Below are positions 25,323 through 35,300 of a stretch of 64,000 nt of DNA, piece by piece (position 1 is the first letter of the stretch; every line of letters begins with the position of its first letter). The notes beneath the pieces were generated by a model. That model saw nothing but the letters and a program-made list of their open reading frames with translations, was not told the DNA's origin and did no database searches. The translations under genes were made by a program, and so were the position numbers. Source of the stretch: Kocuria rosea subsp. polaris (GTDB taxonomy: Bacteria; Actinomycetota; Actinomycetes; Actinomycetales; Micrococcaceae); assembly GCA_023896275.1 (NCBI GenBank), contig MLDA01000001.1, positions 1-64,000 on the forward strand. Reading direction: 5' to 3'.

Positions 25323-25697
25323 ATGAGCGGACAGGTGCGAATCGACGCGTGGCTCTGGGCCGTGCGCATCTACAAGACTCGGTCCGCGGCCACCGCCGCG
25401 TGCCGCGCCGGCCACGTGCGCCGCAACGACGACCCGGCCAAGGCCTCCCAGCCCGTGGTCCCGGGCGACAGGATCCGTGTCCGCCAGCACGGCTTCGACC
25501 GGATCCTCGAGGTCACACGGACGATCCCCAAACGCGTCGGCGCCCAGGTCGCGCAGTCCTGCTACATCGACCACACCCCACCCCGGACCCGCGAGGTCGT
25601 CCCACAGGTCCCGGTCCGCGACCGCGGCACCGGCCGACCGACGAAGAAGGACCGCCGCGAGATGGAGCGGTTGCGCCGCACGTTCGACCAGCCCTGA
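25323..25697 (+). CDS. S4-domain RNA-binding protein, Hsp15-like
   Basis: The 124-residue basic protein has an N-terminal S4 domain (R-I-D-A-W-L-W-A-V-R-I-Y-K-T-R-S-A-A near residues 6-23; P-G-D-R-I-R-V near 48) and a lysine/arginine-rich tail. Hsp15-type proteins bind stalled 50S subunits. The ATG at 25323 begins the S4 fold. It is a monocistronic gene ending in a strong bidirectional hairpin shared with ferritin. Confidence 0.88.
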   Translation: MSGQVRIDAWLWAVRIYKTRSAATAACRAGHVRRNDDPAKASQPVVPGDRIRVRQHGFDRILEVTRTIPKRVGAQVAQSCYIDHTPPRTREVVPQVPVRDRGTGRPTKKDRREMERLRRTFDQP

Positions 25698-25702
25698 AAC
25701 GC

Positions 25703-25753
25703 ACGACGGCCCGCCGCCGGGTGCGAGAAAGCATCCCGGCGACGGGCCGTCGT
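25703..25753. terminator. bidirectional terminator between hslR-like gene and ferritin
   Basis: ACGACGGCCCG (25703-25713) pairs with CGGGCCGTCGT (25743-25753). An inner CCGGG/CCCGG pair narrows the loop. It lies 6 bases after one stop and 15 before the other in a convergent pair. Confidence 0.75.
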
Positions 25754-25767
25754 CGTACGAGTCGCGA

Positions 25768-26286
25768 CTACTCGGAGTCGGCGGTCGTGCCGTTCGAGGT
25801 GCGCGAGCCGAGCTCGGCGTCGAGCCGCAGCAGGCCGTTGCCGTCTTCGCTGATGAGCTTGACGCGGCCGATGATCTCGGCGACCGAGGCCTCCTCCTCG
25901 AGCTGCTCGGAGACGAACCAGTTCAGCAGCGGCAACGCGTCGATGTCACCCTCCTGCTGGGCCAGACGGTAGAGGTTGCGGATCGCCTCGGAGACCTTCT
26001 TCTCATGGGCGAGGGAGGCCTCGAAAGCCTCCAGCACGGTCGTCGTGCCGACCTTCGGGGCGTTGATGTCGCCGATCTGCGGCTTGGAGTCGCGGTCCGT
26101 CATGTGCGCGATGAACTTCTCCGCGTGCACGGTCTCCTCGTCGGACTGGGCACGGAACCAGCCGGCGATGCCGGGCAGGTCGCGCACGTCCATCTCGATG
26201 GCCAGCTGGCGGTACACCACGGAGGCCTCGAGCTCGAGGGTCACCTGGTCGTTGAATGCGGTTTCGAGTTTTCCTGTAAGTTCCAT
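25768..26286 (-). CDS. ferritin
   Basis: The 172-residue four-helix iron-storage protein (non-haem ferritin, FtnA/BfrB type) has ferroxidase ligands visible in E-L-E-A-S-V-V-Y (Glu near 18), D-E-E-T-V-H-A-E-K-F (Glu/His near 50-53), A-H-E-K-K-V-S (Glu near 93) and S-E-Q-L-E-E-E-A (near 126-130). It stores Fe(III) in a 24-mer. No haem-binding Met at the bacterioferritin position is obvious. A candidate DtxR/IdeR site lies about 50 bases upstream, matching the known IdeR control of bfrB in mycobacteria. Confidence 0.93.
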   Translation of the reverse strand: MELTGKLETAFNDQVTLELEASVVYRQLAIEMDVRDLPGIAGWFRAQSDEETVHAEKFIAHMTDRDSKPQIGDINAPKVGTTTVLEAFEASLAHEKKVSEAIRNLYRLAQQEGDIDALPLLNWFVSEQLEEEASVAEIIGRVKLISEDGNGLLRLDAELGSRTSNGTTADSE

Positions 26287-26337
26287 GTTTCAAAAATAGG
26301 CCTCTTTCCCGGCCTTGTCACCGCAGTTCGGCCTTAC

Positions 26338-26356
26338 TGACCGAAGCCTCACCTAA
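26338..26356 (-). promoter_or_regulatory. candidate DtxR/IdeR iron box upstream of ferritin
   Basis: Read on the minus strand, TTAGGTGAGGCTTCGGTCA begins with a near-perfect DtxR half-site (TTAGGTTAGGCT-like); the second half is weak. The site is 52-70 bases upstream of the ferritin start. In mycobacteria IdeR with iron activates the homologous bfrB. The remainder of the 26287-26523 gap shows nothing else clear. Confidence 0.45.
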
Positions 26357-26523
26357 ATGTTCACCACGGTGTTTCGCAACCTTTTTATGACAGCCTCACC
26401 AAAGTCGCCGGCTCCGCCCGATCACATTCGCTCGCACACGGAGCCACGGGCGTCGTCGTTCTGAGCGATAAAACTCGGATCGCATCGCGCTTTTCGTCAA
26501 ACGGCAACGGTCCGCCCGACGAA

Positions 26524-29022
26524 TTAGGCGAGGCCGGCCTTGCGCAGGGCTTCCGCCATCGCCGTGTCCTCGCCGCCGCCCTGGCGCGGGGCCGGACCGC
26601 CGTCGCGCTTCGGTGCTGGCTTCCCGCGGCCCCCGTCGCCGCGACCCGTGCCCCGGTTACGGTCGCGGTCCTGCCCCGCGCCGCGCGGCCCCGCACCGCG
26701 GCGCTGCTCGGGGCGGGCGGCGGCGGGCGCTGCGTCTTCGTGCTTGCTTTCGCCCGGGAGCGGGTCGTCGAGGCGCAGCGTGAGCGAGATGCGCTTGCGC
26801 TGCGCGTCGACCTCGAGGACCTTGACCTTGACGATCGCGCCGGAGGTGACGACCTCGCGCGGGTCCGCGACGAAACGGTTGCTCATCGCGGAGACGTGCA
26901 CTAGTCCGTCCTGGTGGACGCCGAGGTCCACGAAGGCGCCGAACGCGGCCACGTTGGAGACCGTCCCCTCGAGGATCATGCCCGGGACGAGGTCGGCGAT
27001 GGTCTCGACACCTTCCTTGAGCGTGGCCGTCACGAACTCGCCGCGCGGGTCGCGGCCCGGGCGGGCGAGTTCGGCCATGACGTCGCGGACCGTGGGCACA
27101 CCGAAACGCTCGTCCACGAACTGCGCCGGATCGAGCGCGGCGACGGACGCGGCGGAAGTGCCGACGTCGTCCTTGGAGAGGCCGGCGGCGGTGAGGATGC
27201 GCTCTGCGAGGCCGTACGCCTCGGGGTGCACCGCGGAGGCGTCGAGCGGGGCGCCGCCGGTCACGCGCAGGAAGCCCGCGCACTGCTCAAACGCCTTCTC
27301 GCCGAGGCGCGGGACCTTCTTGAGCTCCTTTCGAGAGGCGAACGGGCCGTTGGCGTCGCGGTAGGCGACGATGTTCTTCCCCAGAGTGGGACCGACGCCG
27401 GCCACGCGGGCGAGCAGGGCCGGCGAGGCCGTGTTGACGTCGACGCCGACCGCGGTCACGCAGTCCTCCACGACGGCATCCAGGGTGCGGTCGAGCTTGG
27501 CGGCGGTGAGGTCGTGCTGGTACTGGCCGACGCCGATCGACTTCGGCTCGATCTTGACGAGCTCGGCGAGCGGGTCCTGCAGGCGGCGGGCGATCGAGGC
27601 GGCCCCGCGGAGGGAGACGTCGAGGTCCGGCAGCTCCGCCGAGGCGAGGGCCGAGGCCGAATAGACGGAGGCGCCGGCCTCGGAGACGATGACCTTCGCC
27701 GGCTTGGGGCCGGAGGCCGTCGCCGCGGCGTAGGCCGGGTTCTTCGCGAGCCGGACGAGCACCTCGCCGGCCAAACGGTCGGTTTCGCGGCTCGCGGTGC
27801 CGTTGCCCACGGCGATGAGCGTCGTCGTGTGCCTGGCCGCCAGCTCCTCGAGGACGGCGAGCGAGGCCTCCCACTTCGCTCCCGACTTGCCGCCGGCGTG
27901 CGGGTAGATCGTGGCCGTCTCGACGACGCGTCCGGTCTCGTTGACGACGGCGACCTTCACGCCCGTGCGCAGGCCCGGGTCCAGCCCCAGGACCGCCCGG
28001 TTGCCGGCGGGCGCGGCGAGCAGCACGTCGCGCAGGTTCGCGGCGAAGACGCCGATCGCCTGCTCCTCCGCGGCGTCGAAGAGGCGCGAGCGCACGTCGG
28101 ATTCCAGCCGGGAGAGGATCCGGCCTTTCCAGGCGAGCCGCACCGTCCGCGCCTGCCAGTCGGCAGCCGGGGTGCCCGCCGGGGCGTTTGCGCCGACGGC
28201 GCGCGCGACGGCCGCCTCGTATCCGGCGCGCGCCGCGGCCAGCGCCTCCGCATCAGCGGGGTCGGCCTCGCCGAGGTCCAAGCTCAGCGCACCGTCACGC
28301 TCGCCGCGCAGCAGGGCGAGGATGCGGTGGCTCGGCAGCTTGTGCACGGGCTCGGCGAAGTCGTGGTAATCGGCGAACTTGGCCGCCGCCTCGCCCGCGC
28401 CGGTGGCGACGGAAGACCGAATGACGCCCGCCTTCCAGAGTCGCTCGCGCAGCTCGGTGACCAGCTCGACGTCCTGGCTGGCCCGCTCGATGACGATGGC
28501 CCGCGCGCCGGCGAGCGCGTCGTCGGCCGTCGCGACGGCGGTGTCCCCCTCGGCGCCATCGGCGCTCACGTACCCCTCCGCCGTCGCGCGCGGATCCAGC
28601 GCGGGGTCGGCGAGCAGCGCGTCGGCGAGGGGCTCGAGCCCGGCCTCGCGGGCGATCTGGGCGCGCGTGCGGCGCTTGGTCTTGAAGGGCAGGTAGAGGT
28701 CCTCGAGCTCGGTCTTGGTGGCGGCGGCAGCGAGGGCGACGGCGAGCGCGTCGGTGAGCTTGCCCTGCTCGGCGATCGCGGCGACGACGGCGGCGCGACG
28801 GTCCTCGAGCTCGCGCAGGTAGCGCAGGCGCTCCTCCAGGGTGCGCAGCTGGGCGTCGTCGAGGGTCCCGGTGACCTCCTTGCGGTAGCGGGCGATGAAC
28901 GGGACGGTCGACCCGGCGTCGAGCAGCCCGATCGCCGCATCGACCTGCCAAGGTTTCACGCCGAGCTCGGCGGCGATGCGGGTGGTGACGTCGGCCTGAG
29001 GGTTTGCTGCGCTGGAATTCAT
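26524..29022 (-). CDS. tex: Tex-family RNA-binding transcription accessory protein
   Basis: The 832-residue protein starts at the ATG at 29022; a GTG one codon earlier is possible. It has the complete Tex order: N-terminal helical/HTH region (R-I-A-A-E-L-G-V-K, P-F-I-A-R-Y-R-K-E-V-T-G-T-L-D), a YqgF/RNase H-like domain (V-L-G-L-D-P-G-L-R-T-G-V-K near 335), helix-hairpin-helix units (G-V-D-V-N-T-A-S and G-V-G-P-T-L-G-K-N-I-V near 500-530) and an S1 domain (G-M-I-L-E-G-T-V-S-N-V-A-A-F-G-A-F-V-D near 665). An actinobacterial Arg/Gly-rich tail of about 80 residues ends the protein. Tex proteins bind nucleic acid; their precise role is unsettled. Confidence 0.95.
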   Translation of the reverse strand: MNSSAANPQADVTTRIAAELGVKPWQVDAAIGLLDAGSTVPFIARYRKEVTGTLDDAQLRTLEERLRYLRELEDRRAAVVAAIAEQGKLTDALAVALAAAATKTELEDLYLPFKTKRRTRAQIAREAGLEPLADALLADPALDPRATAEGYVSADGAEGDTAVATADDALAGARAIVIERASQDVELVTELRERLWKAGVIRSSVATGAGEAAAKFADYHDFAEPVHKLPSHRILALLRGERDGALSLDLGEADPADAEALAAARAGYEAAVARAVGANAPAGTPAADWQARTVRLAWKGRILSRLESDVRSRLFDAAEEQAIGVFAANLRDVLLAAPAGNRAVLGLDPGLRTGVKVAVVNETGRVVETATIYPHAGGKSGAKWEASLAVLEELAARHTTTLIAVGNGTASRETDRLAGEVLVRLAKNPAYAAATASGPKPAKVIVSEAGASVYSASALASAELPDLDVSLRGAASIARRLQDPLAELVKIEPKSIGVGQYQHDLTAAKLDRTLDAVVEDCVTAVGVDVNTASPALLARVAGVGPTLGKNIVAYRDANGPFASRKELKKVPRLGEKAFEQCAGFLRVTGGAPLDASAVHPEAYGLAERILTAAGLSKDDVGTSAASVAALDPAQFVDERFGVPTVRDVMAELARPGRDPRGEFVTATLKEGVETIADLVPGMILEGTVSNVAAFGAFVDLGVHQDGLVHVSAMSNRFVADPREVVTSGAIVKVKVLEVDAQRKRISLTLRLDDPLPGESKHEDAAPAAARPEQRRGAGPRGAGQDRDRNRGTGRGDGGRGKPAPKRDGGPAPRQGGGEDTAMAEALRKAGLA

Positions 29023-29118
29023 CACCGGACCATCTTGCCTTACCGTTCGTCCCGGGCCGGGCAGGGCGGCGAACGGACCTCACATCTACGGCACAGCCAC
29101 GGCCGCTATCCTCGAGCC

Positions 29119-29478
29119 ATGCGTAGATCATTCACCTTGCTCGCCGTTGGAATCCTCGGCCTCACGGGTGCCCTCACCGGCTGCTCACAGGTCAAGGGCG
29201 CGGCCGAAGAGGCGGCGAGTTCGGCGGCCGGTCAGGTCGCGGACACGGCAAAGGCCGAGGCCATCAAGCGGGCGTGCGAACCGGTGCGCGACGGGACGCT
29301 CGACGCCTCGGATATCACTTTGCTCTCCACGATGATCGAGCCGGCCGAGGCCGCCGGAGTGCCGTCGAGCCTGCTGGACCAACTGCGAGAACTGGCCGAA
29401 TCCGGCGATTCCGCCCCGCAGGCCGCCGTCGACCGCGCCCAGGAAGTCTGCGACGAGGCGATCGCCGGAACCAACTAG
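29119..29478 (+). CDS. small secreted lipoprotein, function unknown
   Basis: The 119-residue protein has a signal peptide of about 22 residues ending in the lipobox L-T-G-C. An alanine/glutamate-rich helical segment with K-G-A-A-E-E-A-A-S-S-A-A-G-Q-V follows, then a C-terminal part with two cysteines (R-A-C-E-P near 55 and E-V-C-D-E near 112) that could form a disulphide outside the cell. It is monocistronic and divergent from tex. No domain was recognised. Confidence 0.75.
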   Translation: MRRSFTLLAVGILGLTGALTGCSQVKGAAEEAASSAAGQVADTAKAEAIKRACEPVRDGTLDASDITLLSTMIEPAEAAGVPSSLLDQLRELAESGDSAPQAAVDRAQEVCDEAIAGTN

Positions 29479-29506
29479 CGAATCCGTCGCGGGCCCGCTC
29501 CGCGTC

Positions 29507-29528
29507 CGCCGCCGCCCCGACGGCGGCG
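29507..29528. terminator. hairpin between convergent lipoprotein and tetR genes
   Basis: CGCCGCCG (29507-29514) pairs with CGGCGGCG (29521-29528) around a 6-base loop in the 53-base convergent gap. There is no T run, so a Rho-independent role is uncertain. Confidence 0.4.
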
Positions 29529-29531
29529 CGA

Positions 29532-30086
29532 CTACGCGCCGGGCTTCAGGCGGTCCACTTGCTCCAGCACCGACTCGAGGCGGGACCGGAAGTAGCTGGC
29601 CGTCGAGCCGGGCGCGCTCGCCCCGGGCAGCGAGGCATGGTGGTAGATGCCGTCGCCGAGCAGCATGATCGCGTCCGCCGCGGAGTCGTCTCCGACCTCG
29701 TCCCGGATGAGCTTCCACCAGGACCCGTGAACGGCCGAGAGCGCCTCGACGGCGCCAGGGTGCTGGGCCGCGGCCAGCCGCATGACGACCACGAGGAACG
29801 TGTCGAGTTCCGTCCCGGTCTCCACGGATGTGCGCACGAAGTAGCGCGAAGGCCCCTCGGCAAACGACTTCATTCTGGCGAGGTCCGCCTCGGCCGCCTC
29901 CGCCAGGCGCTCGATCACGCCGTCGGCCAAAGCGTCCTTGCTCTTGAAGTGGTAGAGCAGCCCGCCCTTGGACACTCCGGCGCGGGCCGCCGTGGCGTCC
30001 ATCGTCGCTGCGCGTTCGCCGTCACTGCTGACGATGTCGCAGTAGGCGGCGAGGATCTTCTCTCGGGCGGCGGGGGGTCTGGGCAT
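29532..30086 (-). CDS. TetR-family transcriptional regulator
   Basis: The protein has 184 residues. The N-terminal HTH is R-E-K-I-L-A-A-Y-C-D-I-V then A-A-R-A-G-V-S-K-G-G-L-L-Y-H-F-K-S-K-D-A-L (residues 8-52). The C-terminal part is a helical ligand pocket. The ATG at 30086 is chosen over a 19-residue upstream extension. It is divergent from the MFS exporter gene, with a perfect 16-base dyad between them, the standard arrangement for local efflux control. Confidence 0.93.
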   Translation of the reverse strand: MPRPPAAREKILAAYCDIVSSDGERAATMDATAARAGVSKGGLLYHFKSKDALADGVIERLAEAAEADLARMKSFAEGPSRYFVRTSVETGTELDTFLVVVMRLAAAQHPGAVEALSAVHGSWWKLIRDEVGDDSAADAIMLLGDGIYHHASLPGASAPGSTASYFRSRLESVLEQVDRLKPGA

Positions 30087-30155
30087 GAAGGCCACTCTAG
30101 CGAGAGTTGTCGGTGCCCCGCCTCCCGGTGACCTCACGCACACTCTCTTGCTTTA

Positions 30156-30171
30156 TACCGTCCAGACGGTA
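30156..30171. promoter_or_regulatory. TetR operator between tetR and the MFS exporter
   Basis: TACCGTC-CA-GACGGTA is a perfect 7+2+7 dyad, 70 bases from the tetR start and 56 bases from the exporter start. TetR-family repressors commonly bind such 16-base palindromes in divergent promoters. Confidence 0.8.
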
Positions 30172-30226
30172 CAGTTAAGGTGTGGCGGAGTTACCCGCCT
30201 CTCCAAACCCCTACCAAGGACGTGTC

Positions 30227-31768
30227 ATGTCTGTGCAGACCGCCGCCACCCACACCGAGCTCTCCGGCACGCGCCGCTGGCTCGCTCTGGCGGTACTCAT
30301 GTTCCCGGTGTTGCTGATCTCGATCGACAACACCGTGCTCAGCTTCGCCGTGCCCGCACTCTCCCGAGCGCTCGCTCCGGACTCGGACGAACTGCTCTGG
30401 ATCATCGACATCTACCCGCTGGTCCTGGCCGGCCTGCTGGTACCGATGGGCAGCCTGGGTGACCGGATCGGGCGCAAGCGCCTGCTGCTGATCGGCTCCA
30501 TCGGATTCGCCGCGGTCTCCGCCCTCGCCGCCTTCGCACCCAATGCACAGCTGCTGATCGCCGCCCGCGCCCTGCTGGGCCTGTTCGGCTCGATGCTCAT
30601 GCCGGCAACCTTGTCGCTCATCCGGAACATCTTCACGGACGTGCATGAGCGCCGGCGCGCGATTGCGATCTGGGCCTCCGGCTTCTCCGGCGGCGCGGTG
30701 CTCGGCCCGGTCCTCGGCGGCTGGCTGCTCGAGCACTTCTGGTGGGGCTCCATCTTCCTGCTCGCCGTTCCCATGCTCCTGCCGATCCTCATCGCGGGCC
30801 CGGCACTCGTGCCCGAGTCGAAGGACCCGAACCCGGGCCCGATCGACCCGCTGAGCATCGTCCTCGTCGTCGCCGCCCTGACGCCGCTCGTCTTCGGCAT
30901 CAAGGTGCTCGCGAAGGGCGACGGTCTGGTGGTTCCCGCGGCCGCGATCGCCCTCGGCGTCGCCTCCGGCGTCGTCTTCGTGCGCCGCCAGCTCGCCCGC
31001 GCGGCACGGCCGGGCACCGAGCCGATGCTCGACGTGCGCCTGTTCAAGAACCCGATGTTCTCCGGCGCGCTGACCGTCAATCTGCTCAGCGTGTTCGCTC
31101 TGGTCGGCTTCATCTACTTCCTCACCCAGCACGTCCAGCTCGTCGCCGGCTATTCGCCCTTGGAAGCCGGCCTCATGATGATCCCGGGCCTGAGCCTGGC
31201 GATCGCGTCCGGCCTGCTGGCCGCGAACCTCGCCAAGCGGTTCCGCGTCTCGACGCTGATGGTGGTCGGCCTGCTGCTCAACGCGGCCGCCTACACGATG
31301 GTCTTCTTCGTCGGCCAGTCGGGCTCGGTACTGCTGCTCATGGCGTCGTTCTGCGTGCTCAGCGCGGGCGTCGGCCTGGCGGAGACGCTCTCGAACGACC
31401 TGGCGCTCTCCGCGGTCCCGCCGGAGAAGGCCGGCGCCGCCTCGGCCATCTCCGAGACGGCCTACGAGACCGGCGCCGTCCTCGGCACGGCCGTGCTCGG
31501 CAGCCTGCTCAACGCCGCCTACACGCGCGGGCTCATCCTGCCGGGCGGGATGAGCGCGGGTCAGGAGGCGGACGCGTCGAAGACCCTCGGCGGCGCCCAC
31601 GAGGTCGCCGAGTCGCTGCCGGCCGCCCAGGCCGCGGAGCTGCTCGAGAACGCTGCCCACGCCTTCGACTCCGGCGTGATGCTCACGGCCGGGATCGGCG
31701 CGGCGCTGGCGCTGGCCGCCGCAGTCGTGATCCACCGCGCGCTGCGCACGTCCCCGCAGCGCGGCTGA
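30227..31768 (+). CDS. MFS drug exporter, DHA2 (14-helix) family
   Basis: The protein has 513 residues with about 14 membrane segments. DHA2 marks are S-I-D-N-T-V-L-S-F-A-V-P-A-L near residue 35, the loop motif G-S-L-G-D-R-I-G-R-K-R near 78, and the motif C-like G-F-S-G-G-A-V-L-G-P-V-L-G-G near 150. The ATG at 30227 follows AAGGA. Proteins of this group (QacA/LfrA-like) export cationic or amphipathic compounds using proton force. The adjacent TetR gene probably represses it. Confidence 0.92.
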   Translation: MSVQTAATHTELSGTRRWLALAVLMFPVLLISIDNTVLSFAVPALSRALAPDSDELLWIIDIYPLVLAGLLVPMGSLGDRIGRKRLLLIGSIGFAAVSALAAFAPNAQLLIAARALLGLFGSMLMPATLSLIRNIFTDVHERRRAIAIWASGFSGGAVLGPVLGGWLLEHFWWGSIFLLAVPMLLPILIAGPALVPESKDPNPGPIDPLSIVLVVAALTPLVFGIKVLAKGDGLVVPAAAIALGVASGVVFVRRQLARAARPGTEPMLDVRLFKNPMFSGALTVNLLSVFALVGFIYFLTQHVQLVAGYSPLEAGLMMIPGLSLAIASGLLAANLAKRFRVSTLMVVGLLLNAAAYTMVFFVGQSGSVLLLMASFCVLSAGVGLAETLSNDLALSAVPPEKAGAASAISETAYETGAVLGTAVLGSLLNAAYTRGLILPGGMSAGQEADASKTLGGAHEVAESLPAAQAAELLENAAHAFDSGVMLTAGIGAALALAAAVVIHRALRTSPQRG

Positions 31769-31800
31769 CGCGGAGGCGCCACGTGGGGCACACTGGTCGC

Positions 31801-32328
31801 ATGAGCGACTACGCCGTGTTCCTGCGCGGGATCAACGTCTCCGGCCGCCGCCTGGCGATGGCCGACCTCGCCGAGTGCGTTGCCGGGGCCGGCTTCGCGG
31901 ACGTCCGGACGGTGCTGGCCACCGGCAACGTCCTGCTCGTCGCGGATGCGCCGCGTGAGGAGGTCGCCTCCCGGTTCGCCGCGGCCGTGTCCGAACGCTT
32001 CGGGTTCGACGCCCGCGTCTTCGTCAAGACCGTCCCGGAGATCCGCGCGCTGCTGGCGGCCTGCCCGTTCGCGCGGCAGGAGCAGCACGACGGCGCCGGC
32101 GTCCACACGTACGTCACGTTCGCTTCCAGCGCGCAGACGGTGGACGAGGTCCTCGCCGCGGTCGTCGGCGCCGACCGTGTGTCGGGCGCCGGCGACGTCC
32201 TCTTCTGGCAGGCGCCGAAGGGCACCTCACTCGAGAATCCGATAGCGAAGGCGCTGAACCGGGCCCGGTTCAAGGAGCACAGCACCACGCGCAACATCAA
32301 CACACTCGACAAGCTGCTCACCCGCTGA
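31801..32328 (+). CDS. DUF1697 family protein
   Basis: The 175-residue protein shows DUF1697 hallmarks: Y-A-V-F-L-R-G-I-N-V-S-G at the N-terminus, V-L-A-T-G-N-V-L near residue 40, and the C-terminal S-T-T-R-N-I-N-T-L-D-K-L. The family is widespread but without an established function. It lies 32 bases after the MFS gene and may be read from the same promoter. It converges on the EccC gene with 7 bases between the stops. Confidence 0.88.
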   Translation: MSDYAVFLRGINVSGRRLAMADLAECVAGAGFADVRTVLATGNVLLVADAPREEVASRFAAAVSERFGFDARVFVKTVPEIRALLAACPFARQEQHDGAGVHTYVTFASSAQTVDEVLAAVVGADRVSGAGDVLFWQAPKGTSLENPIAKALNRARFKEHSTTRNINTLDKLLTR

Positions 32329-32335
32329 ACCGTCG

Positions 32336-35300
32336 CTAGCCGCCCGCGGCCGGGGCGTGCACCGCCTGGATCGTCGCGGGCTGACGGCCGGCGTGCAGGA
32401 AGAGGCCGCGCCCGGGCGGCTGGCGGCGGGCGCGGACTCCGCTCACGAGCGGGCCCTCGGAGCGGTCGCCATCCATGATGAACGTCGCCCCGCCGGCGTC
32501 GCGCAGCGCGGAGACGAACGGGGTGAACAGCCCGCGCGAGGCGCCGCGCACCTTGCGGGCGACGATCGCGTGCAGCCCGATCTCGGCCCCCATCGCCAGG
32601 TACTCGGCGAACGGGGTCAGCGGGCTGGCACCGCTGGAGGCGAGCACGTCGTCGTCGTCCACGACGAGCACGATCCGCGGGCCCTCGAACCCCTCGTCCT
32701 CGCCGGCCGCCAGCGGATTCTCCGGGATCCGTTTGCGCAGCTCGCCCGCGATCGCGGCGGTGAGCTGCTGGGCGAGCACGGCGGACGTCGCCTGCCCGCC
32801 GACCCGGTCCGGGTCGACGACGTTCTTGAGGCCGCGCCGCGGGTCGAAGACCGCGAAGACGAGCTCCTCTTTGCTGTACTGAGCGGCGAGCTCGGTCATC
32901 AGGTGGCGCAGCAGCGCGGTCTTCCCGCTCTGCTCGTCGCCGAGCACCAGCAGGTTCCGCTCGCTGCCGTCGAAGTCCAGGAGTTTCGGCCCCAGGTCGC
33001 GCTCGTTGAGGCCGAAGCGCAGTAGCCCGCTGCGCGCGGGCGCCGGCAGGGCCTCGGGTGCGACGACGGTCGGCAGCATCCGCACCCGGCGCGGGCTGCG
33101 CTCGGGCTGGCGCTCAGCGACGCGGGCGGCAGCGGCGCGCAGGCCGTCGTTGCTGGTGTCGAGCTCGGCCGCCGCGTCCAGGCGCGGCAGGGCGATCTGC
33201 CCGATGAGCCCGTCGTGGTTGATGCCGCGGCCGGGCCGGTCGCTCGGCAGGCGCTCTGCGCTCTTGCGGCCGTGGCCGGACTCCGACGGGTCGGAGAGCC
33301 GCAGCTCGATCCGGGTGCCGAAGAACGACTGCTGCGCGATCCGCACCTCGTTCCACCGATTCCCCGTCGCCACGACGTGCACCCCGTACCCGCCGCCGCG
33401 GCGCAGGATCGAGTTCACCATGTCTTGCAGTTCCTCGTATTCCTCGGCCAGGGCGCCCCAGCCATCGATCAGCAGCACGACGTCGGCCACGTCCAGCTCC
33501 TCGAGCTCGCCGGCAGCGTGCATCCGCCGCACCGTGGCGAGGCTGTCCACTCCGCGCACCTCGAAGAGGCGCTCGCGTTCGGCGATCAGGTCGTGCACCT
33601 CCTCGACCGTGCGGCGCAGCGCCTCCCGCGACGTCCGCCCGGCCATGCCCGCCGCGTGCGGCAGCTCGACCAGCGGCAGCAGGGCCGAACCCTTGAGGTC
33701 GATGCCGAACAGGGCGACCTCGCGCACCGTGTGCGTCGCGGCGAGCGAGAGCGCGATCGTGCGCAGCGCCGTCGACTTGCCGGTCGCCGGGCCGCCGAGG
33801 ATGAGCGCGTTGCCGCCGGAGCGGGTGAGGTCCAGGTTCCACGCGCCCTGCCACTGGCGTGCGGGGTCGTCGAGCAGGCCGATCTGAACGCACAGCTGCC
33901 GGCTGCGGGCCGGCACCGCTCCGGCGTTACCGGCCGCGACGTCGAGCGCGACCGCGTCGGGCAGCGGCGGCAGCCAGATCTCGTCGGTGACCCGGTCGAA
34001 CCCGCGGATGACGTCGACGAGCGTCGACATCACCGTGGCGCCAGTGGTGCGCCGGTTCTCGGTGGCCGCGTCCCCGTCGATCTCCGGCCCCGGCTCGGCC
34101 GTGTTCTGCCGGGCGGCGTCCTGGGCGTAGAAAGCCTCGGCCAGCACGGGCCGGCGAACGGCGTGATCACGCTGCTGTGGCTCCTCGGTCTCGGCGGCGA
34201 GCGGGCCGGAGACGTAGCCGGCCTTGAACCGTGAGTACGTCGTCGTGTCGACCTTGAGGTAGCCGTAGCCCGGCAACGGCGGCAAGTGGAACGCGTCGGG
34301 CGTCTCGAGCACGGTCCGCGACTCCCCCTCGGAGAGCGTGCGCAGCCCGAGCCGGTAGGACAGGTGCGTCTCGAGGCCGCGCAGCTTGCCGGCCTCGATG
34401 CGCTGCGAGGAGAGCAGCAGGTGCACGCCGATCGAGCGCCCGATGCGCCCGATCGACATGAACAGATCGATGAAGTCCGGCTGCGCGGCCAGCAGCTCGC
34501 CGAACTCGTCGATCACGACGAACAGGTGCGGCAGCGGGTCCAGCTCTTCGCCGCGCTCGGCCCGGTGCAGCTGGTAGTCGGTGATGTTGGCGATGTTTCC
34601 GGCATCCTTGAGCACCTGCTGCCGGCGCAGCACCTCACCCTCGAGGCTCGCGTAGATCCGGTCCACGAGTGAGGCCTCGTCGGAGAGGTTGGTGATGATG
34701 CCGGCCACGTGCGGCATCCCGGCGAAGGGGGCGAACGTCGCGCCGCCCTTGTAGTCGACGAGGACCATGTTCAGCAGCTCAGGCGGGTGGGTGACGGCGA
34801 GGCCGAGTACAAGCGTACGCAGCAGCTCGGACTTGCCCGAACCCGTCGCCCCCACGCACAGCCCGTGCGGGCCCATGCCGTGCTGGGCGGATTCCTTGAG
34901 GTCCACATGCACGGGGCGGGAGCGATCGTCGACACCGATCGGCACCTTGAGGAAGTCGGGGTTCTCCCGCGGGGCCCAGAGCCGCTCGATATCCCGGGCG
35001 GTGAAGTCCTCGAGGCCGAGGTGGGCGGTGAAGCGGCCGGAGTCCGCGCCGTCGTCGTACTCGCGCGAATCCGGAGAGAGGCGCAGGGGCGCGAGCATGC
35101 GTGCGAGGCCGGCCGCGGTCGCCGCGTCGGAGGGGGCGAGCACGCCCTCGCAGGTGGTGGGCTCGAGCGGGTCGCCCGAGTAGTCCTCGAGGCGGAAGCC
35201 CTCGGTGGTCTGGACGATGCGCAGCGAGACCTCGTCGGGCTCGTCCTGCTGGCGGGCAACGAGGTGCACGCAGGTGATGGCCAGGTCGTCGGCGGTCAGG

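Noticed and set aside
26914-29478. Plus-strand open frame of more than 850 codons opposite tex
   Set aside because: It is antisense to the complete Tex protein and only its last 120 codons (from 29119) have a signal peptide and lipobox. The rest is a GC-rich shadow with low-complexity composition.
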